Below are positions 25,455 to 34,076 of a DNA stretch of 64,000 nt, piece after piece. Under the pieces are notes generated by a model that was not told where the DNA came from, ran no database searches, and saw only the letters and a program-made list of their open reading frames with translations. Origin of the DNA: DASUZB01 sp036377075 (lineage in GTDB: Bacteria; Actinomycetota; CALGFH01); NCBI GenBank assembly GCA_036377075.1, contig DASUZB010000012.1, positions 10,758 through 74,757 of the forward strand, in the 5' to 3' direction. Numbering within the stretch: the stretch's first letter is position 1; every line of letters begins with the position of its first letter. A program made the translations under genes and the position numbers.

Positions 25455-26261
25455 ATGGCCGCAGAAGGGCTCGCCACGGGCGAGCGTGTCACCATCGACA
25501 AGGACGGCCACGTGCTGCTGGTCGGCGTCAACCGTCCGGAGAAGCGCAACGCCTTCGACCTGGCGGTGATCCGGGAGCTGGCGGCGGCGTACGAGCGCCT
25601 CGGCGACGACGGTGACGTGCGCGTCGGCGTCCTGTACGGGCACGGCGAGCACTTCTCGGCGGGGCTGGACCTCGCCGAGGTCGGGCCGGTCGCGGCCGAG
25701 CAGGGCGTGCAGGCGCTCTCGGGCGGCGGCCGCTACGACCCCTTCGGGGTCTGGGGCGAGCCGGTGCCCAAGCCGGTGGTGATGGCCGTGCAGGGCATCG
25801 CCTTCACCCTCTCGATCGAGCTGGCCCTCGCCGCGGACGTCGTGGTGGCCGCCGAGGACGTGCGCTTCCGCCAGCTCGAGATCGCGCGCGGCATCCTCCC
25901 CTTCGGCGGCGCCACCTTCCGCGCCCCCGCCCAGCTCGGCTGGGGCAACGCGATGCGCTTCCTGCTCACCGCCGAGGAGTTCGGTGCCGAGGCGGCCCGG
26001 CGCATCGGTCTGGTCCAGGAGGTCGTGCCCGCGGGGCGCCAGCTCGACCGCGCGGTCGAGCTCGCCCAGCTGGTGGCCGCCCAGGCGCCGCTCGGGGTCC
26101 AGGGCACCCTGGCCAACGCGCGGGTCGCGCGGGCGGCGGCCGAGCGGGCGGCGGTGGCGCACCTGGCGGAGCTGGTGCCCGGCATCCTCAACAGCCAGGA
26201 CGCCGCCGAGGGGATACGCAGCTTCCTCGAGCGCCGCGCCGGCCGCTTCACCGGCGCCTGA
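25455..26261 (+). CDS. Enoyl-CoA hydratase/isomerase (crotonase) family protein
   Basis: The 268-residue protein has the crotonase oxyanion-hole segments EHFSAGLDLAEV (about 58) and VQGIAFTLSIELALAADV (about 112), with start VLLVGVNRPEKRNAFD. The family hydrates, isomerises or hydrolyses acyl-CoA. The usual Glu pair of true hydratases is not clearly present (LEIARGILPFGG lies at that region), so the reaction is left open. ATG 25455 follows TTGGAGGTACGGC. It is divergent from the 2-hydroxyacid dehydrogenase and convergent with the LuxR-STAND gene. Confidence 0.87.
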   Translation: MAAEGLATGERVTIDKDGHVLLVGVNRPEKRNAFDLAVIRELAAAYERLGDDGDVRVGVLYGHGEHFSAGLDLAEVGPVAAEQGVQALSGGGRYDPFGVWGEPVPKPVVMAVQGIAFTLSIELALAADVVVAAEDVRFRQLEIARGILPFGGATFRAPAQLGWGNAMRFLLTAEEFGAEAARRIGLVQEVVPAGRQLDRAVELAQLVAAQAPLGVQGTLANARVARAAAERAAVAHLAELVPGILNSQDAAEGIRSFLERRAGRFTGA

Positions 26262-26270
26262 GCTTCGGGC

Positions 26271-28817
26271 CTAGCCAGACGCCGCTGGACTGCCGGTCCG
26301 GTCGAGCGCGCCGTCGAGCGTGCCGAGCAGCTCGTCGAGGGATGCCTGCAGGCCCCGCCGCCACGCCACTTCGAAGGCGTCCGGGTCGGCGGCCCGGCGC
26401 AGCGCCTCCAGGCGCTCGCCGCGTCCGGGATCCTGGAGGTGCGCGGGCTGGCTGCCGAGCTGCCTGGCGTCGGCGGCGGCGTGGAGGAGGACCGCGACCG
26501 GCGGGTCGCGATCGGCCAGCAGGCCGGCGAGGCGGTCGAGCACGACGGGGACCGTGTGGGCGTGCGCCGCCAGGGCGGCCACCCCGAGCGCCTCGCGGAG
26601 GTACGCGAGGGCGTCCACCGCTGCCCCGGCCCGCTCCGCGGCCCGGCCGAGCAGGAGGAGCATCAGCCCCTCGCAGCGGTGGTCCCCGACGCGGCGGAAC
26701 GCCGCCAGGCAGTCGCGCCCGAGCTCGGCGGCGCGGGCGTCCTCCCCGCGCGCCAGCCAGACCTCCGCCAGGGCGCTCCTCGCGTGGGCCTGCTCGTGCT
26801 CGCTGCCCTGGCGCACGCTGAGCCTGAGGGCCTCGGCGGCGAGCGGCTCGGCCCGGCCGGCGTCGCCGAGCTCCCGCACCAGGCGGGCGGCCATCAGGTA
26901 GGCGCAGTTCGCGACCCGGAGGAGGTCGCGCTCGAGGGTGAACAGCCGGTGGGCCTCGCCGAGCAGCGTGAGTCCCTCGGCCGGGTCCTTTACCAGGCCG
27001 AGGGTCTGCAGCGTCGTCGCGGTCTGCCAGCGGTCGCCCACCGACCGGAAGTGCGCCAGCGCGGCCTCGAACGGCTGCACGGCCCCGTCCACGTCGCCGT
27101 TGTAGGCCCTGACCGCGGCGACCTCGCGCCGGGCACGGGCCAGCAGCTGCTGGTCGCCGAGCCGCTCCGCCAGGGTCAGCGCCTCCTCGGCAAGCGGCGC
27201 CGCCCGCTTCGCCTCCCAGGGGCGGAGGGCCTGGGAGGCGGCCAGGAGCGCCGTGACGCGGGCCGGCGGCGGTCCCGTGCCGGCCGCCAGGGCACCCTCG
27301 GCCCACAGGATGGCCGAGCGCCGCAGGTCGGCATCCTCCCAGAACTGCCACAGCGCCCCGACCAGGCGGAGCGCGACGGCCGGCTCGTTGTCCAGCGACC
27401 ATTCCAGCGCCTGCACCAGGTTGTCGTGGTCCTGGCGCAGCGTGGCGATCCAGCCGGCGGCGTCCGGGCCGCGCAGGTGCGGCTCGGCCTCCTCGGCCAC
27501 CCGCACGAACCAGCCGGCGTGGCGCCGCCACAGCGACCGCCCGGTGGCCTCGCCCAAGCGCTCGCGCGCGAACGAGCGCAGCGACTCCAGCAGCCGGTAG
27601 CGGTTGCTGGCACCCACCGGGTCGACCACCACCAGGGAGCGGTCGACCAGCCTGGGGAGCAGCTCCAGCACGTCGGACCGCGCCAGCGCCTGGTCGGTGC
27701 AAACGGCCTCGGCCGCGGCCAGGGAGAAGGAGCCGGCGAACACCGCCAGCCGGGTGAACAGGCGCCGTTCCGGCTCGCCGAGCAGGTCGTAGCTCCACTC
27801 GATCGCCCCGCGCAGGGTGCGGTGCCTGGCGGGCAGGGCGGGCCCGCCGGAGGCGAGCAGCTGGAAGCGGTCGTCCAGCAGCCCGGTGAGCTGGTCGGGG
27901 GTGAAGGTGCGCAGCCGCGGCGCGGTCAGCTCCAGCGCCAGCGGCAGGCCGTCGAGACGGCGGCAGAGCTGCGCGACCGCCGCGGCGTTCGCGGCGGTCA
28001 CGCGGAACCGCGGGCTGGCCGCTCGCGCCCGGTCGGCGAGCAGCCGCACCGCGTCGCTCTGGACCACACCATCGAGGTCCGACGCGCCCTGCCCCGGAAC
28101 CGGCAGCGGGTCGACCCGGTAGACCACCTCCCCGGGCGACCCGAGGGGCTCGCGGCTGGTGGCCAGGACCTTGACGGGCGCGGCGGCGTCCAGCAGCGCG
28201 CGCACCACCGTGGCCGCCTCGGCGAGCAGGTGCTCGCAGTTGTCGACCACCAGCAGCGCCCGCCTGCCCACCACGAACGCCACCAGGGTCTCCACCGGCG
28301 AGCGGCCGGGAACCTGCTGGCCGCCGAGGGCGGCCAGCAGCCGGTCGGCGACGGCCGACCCTTCCGGGAGCGGCGCCAGCTCGGCCAGCCAGACGCCGTC
28401 GGCGTACCGGTCGGCGGTGGTCCTGGCGACCTCCAGCGCCAGCCTCGTCTTGCCCGTCCCCGCCGGCCCCGTCAGGGTCAGCAGCCGGCCGGAGCCGAGC
28501 AGCCCGGCGACCTCCTCGAGCTCACGGGCGCGCCCGACGAAGCTGGTCAGCCGCGACGGGAGGTTGGTCGCCGGCCGCGCCGCCCGGTCGCCGAGCAGCG
28601 CCGCGCCGAGGGCGGCGAGCTCGCCGCGCGAGCCGGCGCCGAGCTTGGCGAGCAGCGCGGAGACGTGGCTCTCCACGGTCCGCACCGAGACGGAGAGCCG
28701 CTCGGCGACCTCGCGGTTGCTCAGCCGCTCGACGAGGCAGCGTAGGACGTCGAGCTCCCGGCGGGTGACGCCCGCCCGTACGAGCTGGAGCGTGGCGTCG
28801 TCCCCGAGCTGTGCCAT
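26271..28817 (-). CDS. LuxR-type HTH plus STAND ATPase and TPR regulator
   Basis: The 848-residue protein has an HTH of LuxR type at its N-terminus (TRRELDVLRCLVERLSNRE, VSVRTVESHVSALLAKL), then a P-loop STAND domain with LTGPAGTGKTRLAL (about 102) and Walker B ALLVVDNCEHLL, and a long helical TPR-like part from about 380 to 840. STAND regulators assemble on a signal and NTP binding and then activate transcription. Having the HTH first and not last is less common for LuxR-STAND proteins and resembles actinobacterial LuxR-HTH-ATPase regulators. Its targets are not visible. It is convergent with the crotonase gene. Confidence 0.88.
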   Translation of the reverse strand: MAQLGDDATLQLVRAGVTRRELDVLRCLVERLSNREVAERLSVSVRTVESHVSALLAKLGAGSRGELAALGAALLGDRAARPATNLPSRLTSFVGRARELEEVAGLLGSGRLLTLTGPAGTGKTRLALEVARTTADRYADGVWLAELAPLPEGSAVADRLLAALGGQQVPGRSPVETLVAFVVGRRALLVVDNCEHLLAEAATVVRALLDAAAPVKVLATSREPLGSPGEVVYRVDPLPVPGQGASDLDGVVQSDAVRLLADRARAASPRFRVTAANAAAVAQLCRRLDGLPLALELTAPRLRTFTPDQLTGLLDDRFQLLASGGPALPARHRTLRGAIEWSYDLLGEPERRLFTRLAVFAGSFSLAAAEAVCTDQALARSDVLELLPRLVDRSLVVVDPVGASNRYRLLESLRSFARERLGEATGRSLWRRHAGWFVRVAEEAEPHLRGPDAAGWIATLRQDHDNLVQALEWSLDNEPAVALRLVGALWQFWEDADLRRSAILWAEGALAAGTGPPPARVTALLAASQALRPWEAKRAAPLAEEALTLAERLGDQQLLARARREVAAVRAYNGDVDGAVQPFEAALAHFRSVGDRWQTATTLQTLGLVKDPAEGLTLLGEAHRLFTLERDLLRVANCAYLMAARLVRELGDAGRAEPLAAEALRLSVRQGSEHEQAHARSALAEVWLARGEDARAAELGRDCLAAFRRVGDHRCEGLMLLLLGRAAERAGAAVDALAYLREALGVAALAAHAHTVPVVLDRLAGLLADRDPPVAVLLHAAADARQLGSQPAHLQDPGRGERLEALRRAADPDAFEVAWRRGLQASLDELLGTLDGALDRTGSPAASG

Positions 28818-28960
28818 GGCGACCCATCGTAGCCGGGCGAGGCGGCACCACGGAGGGAAGTTCCGTGCCGGCCACCCACGACAGCGGCCGGGGAGAGGCC
28901 CGATGATGGCGTTGGACGGTCCGCCATGGGGCGCCAGGCCGGGCGGGGGAGGACGCGAGC

Positions 28961-29557
28961 ATGAGCTTTCTCAGGACGATCGGCGACCAGGAGGCGAGCG
29001 GGGAGGTCGCCGACGTCTACGACCAGGAGCGCAAGGAGCGCGGCTACGTGATGGACGCCACCCGGGCGCTGAGCACCCGCCCGGAGGTCCTGCTGGCGTG
29101 GGAGCGGTTCATGGCGGCGGCTCGCGAGGACGGCTTCACCCTGCGGCTGCGCGACTGGCGCCTGATCACCCTGGTCGCCGCGAAGCACATCCGGTCCACC
29201 TACTGCTCGCTGGTCTACGGCCGGGCGCTCGTCGAGGACCTGGGCTCGGCCGAGGCGGTGCTCGCGGTCGAGCGCGACTTCCGCTCCGCGGGCCTGTCCG
29301 AGCGGGACGTGGCGATGCTGGAGTACGCCGAGAAGGTGACCGTGGCGGCGCACACGATCACCGAGGACGACGTCGAGCGGCTGCGCCGGCACGGCTTCTC
29401 GGACGAGCAGGTCTTCGACGTCGCCCTGTGCGCGGCGATCCGCAACCTGTTCAGCCGCCTGATCGACGCGGTCGGCGCGACGCCCGACCCCGACCTCCAC
29501 GAGCTGGAGCCCGCCGAGCTGCGCGCCGCGCTGATGGTCGGCCGGCAGCTGGAGTAG
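28961..29557 (+). CDS. Carboxymuconolactone decarboxylase-family (AhpD-like) protein
   Basis: The 198-residue all-helical protein matches the CMD/AhpD fold, with EVADVYDQERKERGY near the start and RLITLVAAKHIRSTYCSLVYG at the active-site helix. AhpD-type peroxidases need ExxxxCxxC...H; here only one Cys is visible (STYCSLVYG), so peroxidase activity of the classical kind is doubtful. A second segment, LSERDVAMLEYAEKVT, is typical. ATG 28961 is chosen. It is divergent from the LuxR-STAND gene. The substrate is unknown. Confidence 0.8.
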   Translation: MSFLRTIGDQEASGEVADVYDQERKERGYVMDATRALSTRPEVLLAWERFMAAAREDGFTLRLRDWRLITLVAAKHIRSTYCSLVYGRALVEDLGSAEAVLAVERDFRSAGLSERDVAMLEYAEKVTVAAHTITEDDVERLRRHGFSDEQVFDVALCAAIRNLFSRLIDAVGATPDPDLHELEPAELRAALMVGRQLE

Positions 29558-29671
29558 CGCCTCGGCCGTTGCCTACGAGCCTCTCATCGACATCTCATCC
29601 ACGGTGCGTAGCGTGGTCTCCGGCCCCTACCCCCTGCCGTGCCCCCCGGGACCCGACGAGAGGCTCCCTCC

Positions 29672-30430
29672 GTGCGCCGTCCGAGCCTTGCCGTGCTGGT
29701 CGTGCTCCTCGCGGCCTCGACGGCCGCGTGCGGCGGCGGGCCGAAGGCGTCGGGGGACCCGTTCGGCCGCACGGCGGCGCCGTCCCCGTACCCCGAGCGC
29801 GCCGCGCCCGCGCGGCTCGACCCGGCCCGCTTCAGCAGCCACATCGACCACCCCTACTGGCCGATGCGGCCGGGCAGCCGCTGGACCTACCGCGAGGTCG
29901 ACCCGAGGGGCGGCCGGCGGCGGGTCGAGGTCACCGTCGGCGACCAGACCAGGACCATCCTCGGCGTCGAGGCCAGGGTGGTGCACGACACCCTGACCGT
30001 GGACGGCCGCCTGGTCGAGCAGACCGACGACTGGTACGCGCAGGACGCCGACGGGAACGTCTGGTACCTCGGCGAGCAGACCAGGGAGTTCCACGACGGC
30101 ACGACCACCACCAAGGGGTCGTGGCAGGCCGGCGTCGACGGCGCCAGGCCGGGCATCCTGCTCCCCGCCCATCCCCGGCCGGGCATGTCCTACCAGCAGG
30201 AACGCTACGACGGCAGGGCCGAGGACCGCGCCACGGTGCTGAGCCTCGGCATGCGCGCCAAGGTCCCCTACGGCTTCTTCGACCACCTGCTCATCACCAA
30301 GGAGTGGACGCCGCTCCAGCCGAGCGTGCTCGAGCACAAGTTCTACGCGCCCGGGGTGGGGCCGGTCCTGGCCATCACCGTGAGCGGCGGCTCGGGCCGG
30401 GAGGAGCTCCTCCGCTTCGACCGCGCCTGA
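29672..30430 (+). CDS. Lipoprotein, paralogue of the one after the RND genes
   Basis: The 252-residue protein has a lipoprotein signal (VLVVLLAASTAAC, Cys near 20), a Gly/Pro-rich tether and a beta-rich domain starting HPYWPMRPGSRWTYRE. It contains VWYLGEQTREF, GILLPAHPRPGMSYQQ and HKFYAPGVGPVL. The same series (NRWFPLAPG..., VWNMGEYPEEYEG, FYAPGVGNV) occurs in the lipoprotein at 37.8-38.7 kb, so the two are paralogues. The GTG 29672 start follows GAGAGG. The domain has no known reaction that I can name. It precedes the repeat-rich leader of the RND genes by about 0.4 kb. Confidence 0.8.
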   Translation: MRRPSLAVLVVLLAASTAACGGGPKASGDPFGRTAAPSPYPERAAPARLDPARFSSHIDHPYWPMRPGSRWTYREVDPRGGRRRVEVTVGDQTRTILGVEARVVHDTLTVDGRLVEQTDDWYAQDADGNVWYLGEQTREFHDGTTTTKGSWQAGVDGARPGILLPAHPRPGMSYQQERYDGRAEDRATVLSLGMRAKVPYGFFDHLLITKEWTPLQPSVLEHKFYAPGVGPVLAITVSGGSGREELLRFDRA

Positions 30431-30628
30431 GCCGCCCTGGAGGCGCGCCGCGCCTGGGCCCGAGGGTGCCCGGGTGCTTCGGAGTGTGCGCGGGGCCCGA
30501 GCTTGCGTCCGGATCGCACTCTTGCTCCCGAATCTGCGAAAATTTCTCTGACTAGTTAGTCGACTTCAAGGGGATTTTCGTCGTACGCAGGGATTTCACG
30601 AGTGAACATTTGCAGTTACCCTTCCGAA

Positions 30629-30654
30629 GGGACTAGGTAGTCGGGGGGCTACCT
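30629..30654 (+). repeat. Hairpin direct repeat, copy 1
   Basis: The unit contains AGGTAG (30635-30640), TCGGGGGG, then CTACCT (30649-30654), so it can form a hairpin. The same 26 bases recur at 30663-30688, an offset of 34 bases. A further ACTAGGTAG occurs at 30765-30773 and ACTAGTTAG at 30551-30559. The block lies in the 442-bp gap (30431-30872) between the lipoprotein and the first RND gene. It could be a regulatory leader, attenuator or operator array. Confidence 0.75.
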
Positions 30655-30662
30655 GGCCGAGG

Positions 30663-30688
30663 GGGACTAGGTAGTCGGGGGGCTACCT
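30663..30688 (+). repeat. Hairpin direct repeat, copy 2
   Basis: This copy is identical over 26 bases to 30629-30654 and carries the same AGGTAG/CTACCT arms. The tandem arrangement with a short spacer suggests two binding sites for a dimeric regulator or two stem-loops in one RNA. Confidence 0.75.
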
Positions 30689-30690
30689 AA

Positions 30691-30736
30691 GGGGGCTCAG
30701 ACGCGACGTATCAGGCAGCCGCGCGCTGCGCTCATC
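30691..30736 (+). repeat. 46-base imperfect repeat with conserved stem, copy A
   Basis: Bases 30691-30736 match 30795-30840 at 38 of 46 positions by eye. A short stem GCAGC/GCTGC with loop CGCGC is present (30715-30729). In copy B the outer base pair is exchanged (CCAGC/GCTGG), keeping the pairing. It lies downstream of the AGGTAG repeats and upstream of the RND start. Confidence 0.75.
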
Positions 30737-30794
30737 AGTCTGAGCGGATCACGGATTCAAGCAAACTAGGTAGACACTCGCGTCGTAAACGCCG

Positions 30795-30840
30795 GGGGGC
30801 TCAAATGCGACGTTTCTGCCAGCCGTGCGCTGGTCTCATC
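30795..30840 (+). repeat. 46-base imperfect repeat with conserved stem, copy B
   Basis: This is the second copy of the element at 30691-30736, offset 104 bases. Its stem CCAGC/GCTGG differs from copy A at both sides of the first pair (G-C to C-G), a compensatory exchange. It ends 32 bases before the first RND start. Confidence 0.75.
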
Positions 30841-30872
30841 TTCTTCGCCGGGGAGCAGGGGGGGCTGGCGCG

Positions 30873-33800
30873 ATGACCCGTTGGATCGTCGGCTCCAGCC
30901 TGCGGGCCCGGCTGCTGGTCGTGCCGGTCGCCGCCGCCCTGCTGGTGGTCGGCTTCGTGCAGCTGCGCAGCATGCCGGTTGACGTGCTGCCGGAGTTCAC
31001 CCCGCCGCTGGTGGAGATCCAGACCGAGGCGCTCGGGCTGTCGGCGGCCGAGGTGGAGCAGCTCGTCACCGTCCCGCTCGAGCAGGACCTGCTCAACGGC
31101 GTCGCCTGGCTCGACCAGATCCACTCCGAGTCGCTGCCGGGACTGTCGCGCATCGAGCTGATCTTCGAGCCGGGCACCGACGTGCTCAAGGCGCGGCAGC
31201 TGGTGCAGGAGCGACTCATCCAGGCGCCCGGAGGCATCCCCAACGTCTCCAAGGCGCCGATCGTGCTGCAGCCGCTCTCGTCCACCAGCCGGGTGATGAC
31301 GGTCGGCTTCTCCTCCAAGGACCTCTCCCTGATCGACATGTCGGTGCTGGCCAGGTGGAAGATCAGGCCGCGCCTCATGGGCGTCCCCGGGGTCGCCAAC
31401 GTCGCCATCTGGGGGCAGCGCGAGCGGCAGCTCCAGGTCCAGGTCGACCCGCAGAAGCTGCGCCAGCGCGGCGTCTCCCTCGACCAGGTCATCCAGACGA
31501 CCGGCAACGCGCTGTGGGTGTCGCCGCTGAGCTTCGTCGAGGCGTCCACGCCGGGCACGGGCGGCTTCATCGACAGCCCCAGCCAGCGCCTCGGCATCCA
31601 GCACGTCTCGCCGATCATCACCGCCAAGGATCTGGCCCAGGTCACCGTGGAAGACACCGGCGGCCGGCGGCTGCGCCTCACCGACGTGTCCAAGGTGGTC
31701 GAGGACCACCAGCCGCTGATCGGCGACGCGGTGGTCGGCGACGCGCCCAGCCTGATGATGGTGATCGAGAAGTTCCCCGGCGCCAACACCGTCGAGGTGA
31801 CCCGCGGCGTCGAGCAGGCGCTGGACCAGCTCCGGCCCGGCCTGTCCGGCATCACCATCGACACCAGCCTGTACCGGCCGGCGAGCTTCATCGGCGTGGC
31901 CACCCACAACCTCGCCCTGGCGCTGGTCGTCGGCCTGGCGCTGGTGATCCTGTTGCTCGGCCTGTTCCTGTTCGACTGGCGCGCCGCGCTGATCAGCCTG
32001 GTGACCATCCCGCTCTCGCTGCTGACGGCCGTGCTCGTGCTGTACCTGCGCGGCGCGACCTTCAACACGATGGTGCTCGCGGGCCTGGTGATCGCCCTCG
32101 GGGTGGTAGTGGACGACGCGATCGTCGACGTCGACAACATCAAGCGGCGGCTGCGGCAGCGCGGCCAAGCCTCCGCGGGCAACGAGGAATCGACCCTCGC
32201 CACCGTCATGCGCGCCTCGCTCGAGCTGCGCGGCCCGCTGGTCTTCGCCACGCTGATCATCCTGCTCGCCGCCGTGCCGCTGTTCTTCGTGCAGGGCGTC
32301 ACCGGCTCGTTCGTGAAGCCGCTGGCCACCTCCTACCTCCTGGCCGTGCTCGCCTCCATGCTGGTGGCGCTGCTGGTCACGCCGGGGCTGGCGCTGCTGC
32401 TGCTCGGCGGCGCGCCGCTGCGGCAGCGCTCCTCGCCGCTGGCCCGCTGGCTGGAGCGCGGCCACACCGCGGCGCTCACGCGCCTGATCGCCAGGCCGCG
32501 CCTGGCCTTCGCCGGCGTCGCCGTGATCGCGCTCGCCGGGCTCGCGGTGCTCCCGCTGCTCGGCGGCCGCTCGATGCTGCCGCCGCTGCAGGACCGCGAC
32601 CTGCTGATCAAGTGGCAGGGCGCGCCGGGCATGTCGCAGCCGGAGATGGACCGGATCACCGAGCGGGTCACCCGCGAGCTGCGAGGGACTCCCGGTGTTC
32701 GCAACGTCGGCGCGCTGGTCGGGCGCGCCATCGGCTCGGACCAGGCGGTCAACGTCAACTCCGGCCAGTTGTGGATCAGCATCGACCCCAAGGCCGACTA
32801 CGGCAGGACGGTCGCGGCCGTCCGCCGGGTGGTCAACGGCTACCCGGGGCTCACCCACGACCTGGCGACCTACCCGGAGGAACGCATCAGGCAGGTCCGC
32901 ACCGGCACCAGCGACCCGCTGGTGGTCCGCGTCTACGGCGAGAACCTGCAGGTGCTGCGCGGCAAGGCAGAGGAGGTGCGGCGCGCGATCGGCGGCGTCG
33001 ACGGCGTGGTCTCGCCGCGCATCGACACCCAGGCGGTCGAGCCGACCGTGGAGGTCGAGGTCGACCTCGCCGCGGCGCAGCGCGAGGGCATCAAGCCGGG
33101 CGACGTCCGCCGGGCTGCGGCCGCGCTGCTGTCGGGCGTCACCGTCGGCAACCTGTTCGAGGAGTCGAAGGTGTTCGACGTGGTGGTGTGGGGCGAGCCC
33201 GCCACCCGCCACAGCCTGACCAGCATCCAGAACATGCTGATCGACAAGCCCGGCGGCGGCTCTGTGCGCCTCGGGGACGTGGCCAGGGTGCACGTCACCC
33301 CCAACCAGACGGTCATCAGGCACGACGCCGTCTCGCGCTACCTCGACGTCACGGCCGGCGTCCGCGGGCGCTCGCTCGCCGCCGTGACCAACGACGTCGA
33401 GCGGCGCGTCCGTGGCATCAGCTTCCCGCTCGAGCACCACGCCGAGGTGCTCGGGGCGGCCGAGGCGCGGCGCGGCGCCCAGCAGCGGACGCTGAGCATC
33501 GCGCTCGCCGTCGCCGTGGCGGTCTTCCTGCTGCTGCAGGCGGCCTTCGGCAGCTGGCGCCTGGCGACGCTGGTCTTCGCCAGCCTGCCGCTCACCCTGG
33601 TGGGCGGCGTGCTGGCCGCGCTCGCGTTCACCGGTGAGATCACCCCCCTCGGCTCGCTGGTCGGGCTGTTCGCGGTGCTGGGGATCGCCGTCCGCAACGC
33701 CGTGCTGCTCGTCAAGCACCTGCAGCGCCTGCACGCCGACGGGGAGCTCGGCCCGGACCTGGTCGTGCGCGGGGCGCGGGAACGGCTCGCGCCGACCGTG

Positions 33801-34076
33801 CTGACCGCGCTGATGGTCGGGCTGGCGGTGCTGCCGCTGCTGCTGTTCGGCGGCGTCCCCGGTCTCGAGGTGGTGCGCCCGCTGGCCGTGGTGATCCTCG
33901 GCGGCCTGCTCACCTCCACGCTGGTCGGAGTGCTGCTGCTGCCGCTTCTGTACCTGCGGTTCGCGCCGCGCGAGCAGCCGGTGGACCTGGAGGCGGAGCT
34001 GCAACTGAGCCCGGCCTCGATCGACGGGGGACGACCGAGCGCCGTTACGGCTCGGCCAGGCAAGGGGGAATCCTGA
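30873..34076 (+). CDS. Heavy-metal-type RND efflux pump (CusA/CzcA family), first copy
   Basis: The 1067-residue inner-membrane pump has the RND layout: TM1 near residues 10-30, the first large periplasmic-type domain (about 31-330), TM segments 2-6, a second large domain and a TM7-12 cluster. N-terminal MPVDVLPEFTPPLVEIQTEA is typical of HME-RND. TM4 carries the proton-relay region GVVVDDAIVDVDNIKRR (Asp-Asp near 415). The family normally exports Cu(I)/Ag(I) or Co/Zn/Cd through an adaptor and outer-membrane channel. No channel gene is near, and a Gram-positive would not need one. ATG 30873 follows GGGGAGCAGGGGGG. Confidence 0.9.
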   Translation: MTRWIVGSSLRARLLVVPVAAALLVVGFVQLRSMPVDVLPEFTPPLVEIQTEALGLSAAEVEQLVTVPLEQDLLNGVAWLDQIHSESLPGLSRIELIFEPGTDVLKARQLVQERLIQAPGGIPNVSKAPIVLQPLSSTSRVMTVGFSSKDLSLIDMSVLARWKIRPRLMGVPGVANVAIWGQRERQLQVQVDPQKLRQRGVSLDQVIQTTGNALWVSPLSFVEASTPGTGGFIDSPSQRLGIQHVSPIITAKDLAQVTVEDTGGRRLRLTDVSKVVEDHQPLIGDAVVGDAPSLMMVIEKFPGANTVEVTRGVEQALDQLRPGLSGITIDTSLYRPASFIGVATHNLALALVVGLALVILLLGLFLFDWRAALISLVTIPLSLLTAVLVLYLRGATFNTMVLAGLVIALGVVVDDAIVDVDNIKRRLRQRGQASAGNEESTLATVMRASLELRGPLVFATLIILLAAVPLFFVQGVTGSFVKPLATSYLLAVLASMLVALLVTPGLALLLLGGAPLRQRSSPLARWLERGHTAALTRLIARPRLAFAGVAVIALAGLAVLPLLGGRSMLPPLQDRDLLIKWQGAPGMSQPEMDRITERVTRELRGTPGVRNVGALVGRAIGSDQAVNVNSGQLWISIDPKADYGRTVAAVRRVVNGYPGLTHDLATYPEERIRQVRTGTSDPLVVRVYGENLQVLRGKAEEVRRAIGGVDGVVSPRIDTQAVEPTVEVEVDLAAAQREGIKPGDVRRAAAALLSGVTVGNLFEESKVFDVVVWGEPATRHSLTSIQNMLIDKPGGGSVRLGDVARVHVTPNQTVIRHDAVSRYLDVTAGVRGRSLAAVTNDVERRVRGISFPLEHHAEVLGAAEARRGAQQRTLSIALAVAVAVFLLLQAAFGSWRLATLVFASLPLTLVGGVLAALAFTGEITPLGSLVGLFAVLGIAVRNAVLLVKHLQRLHADGELGPDLVVRGARERLAPTVLTALMVGLAVLPLLLFGGVPGLEVVRPLAVVILGGLLTSTLVGVLLLPLLYLRFAPREQPVDLEAELQLSPASIDGGRPSAVTARPGKGES

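Noticed and set aside
30801..34004. Long minus-strand open frame antisense to the first RND gene
   Set aside because: The product is His/Gln/Arg/Gly-rich with no domain, while the plus strand encodes a complete RND pump with all motifs.
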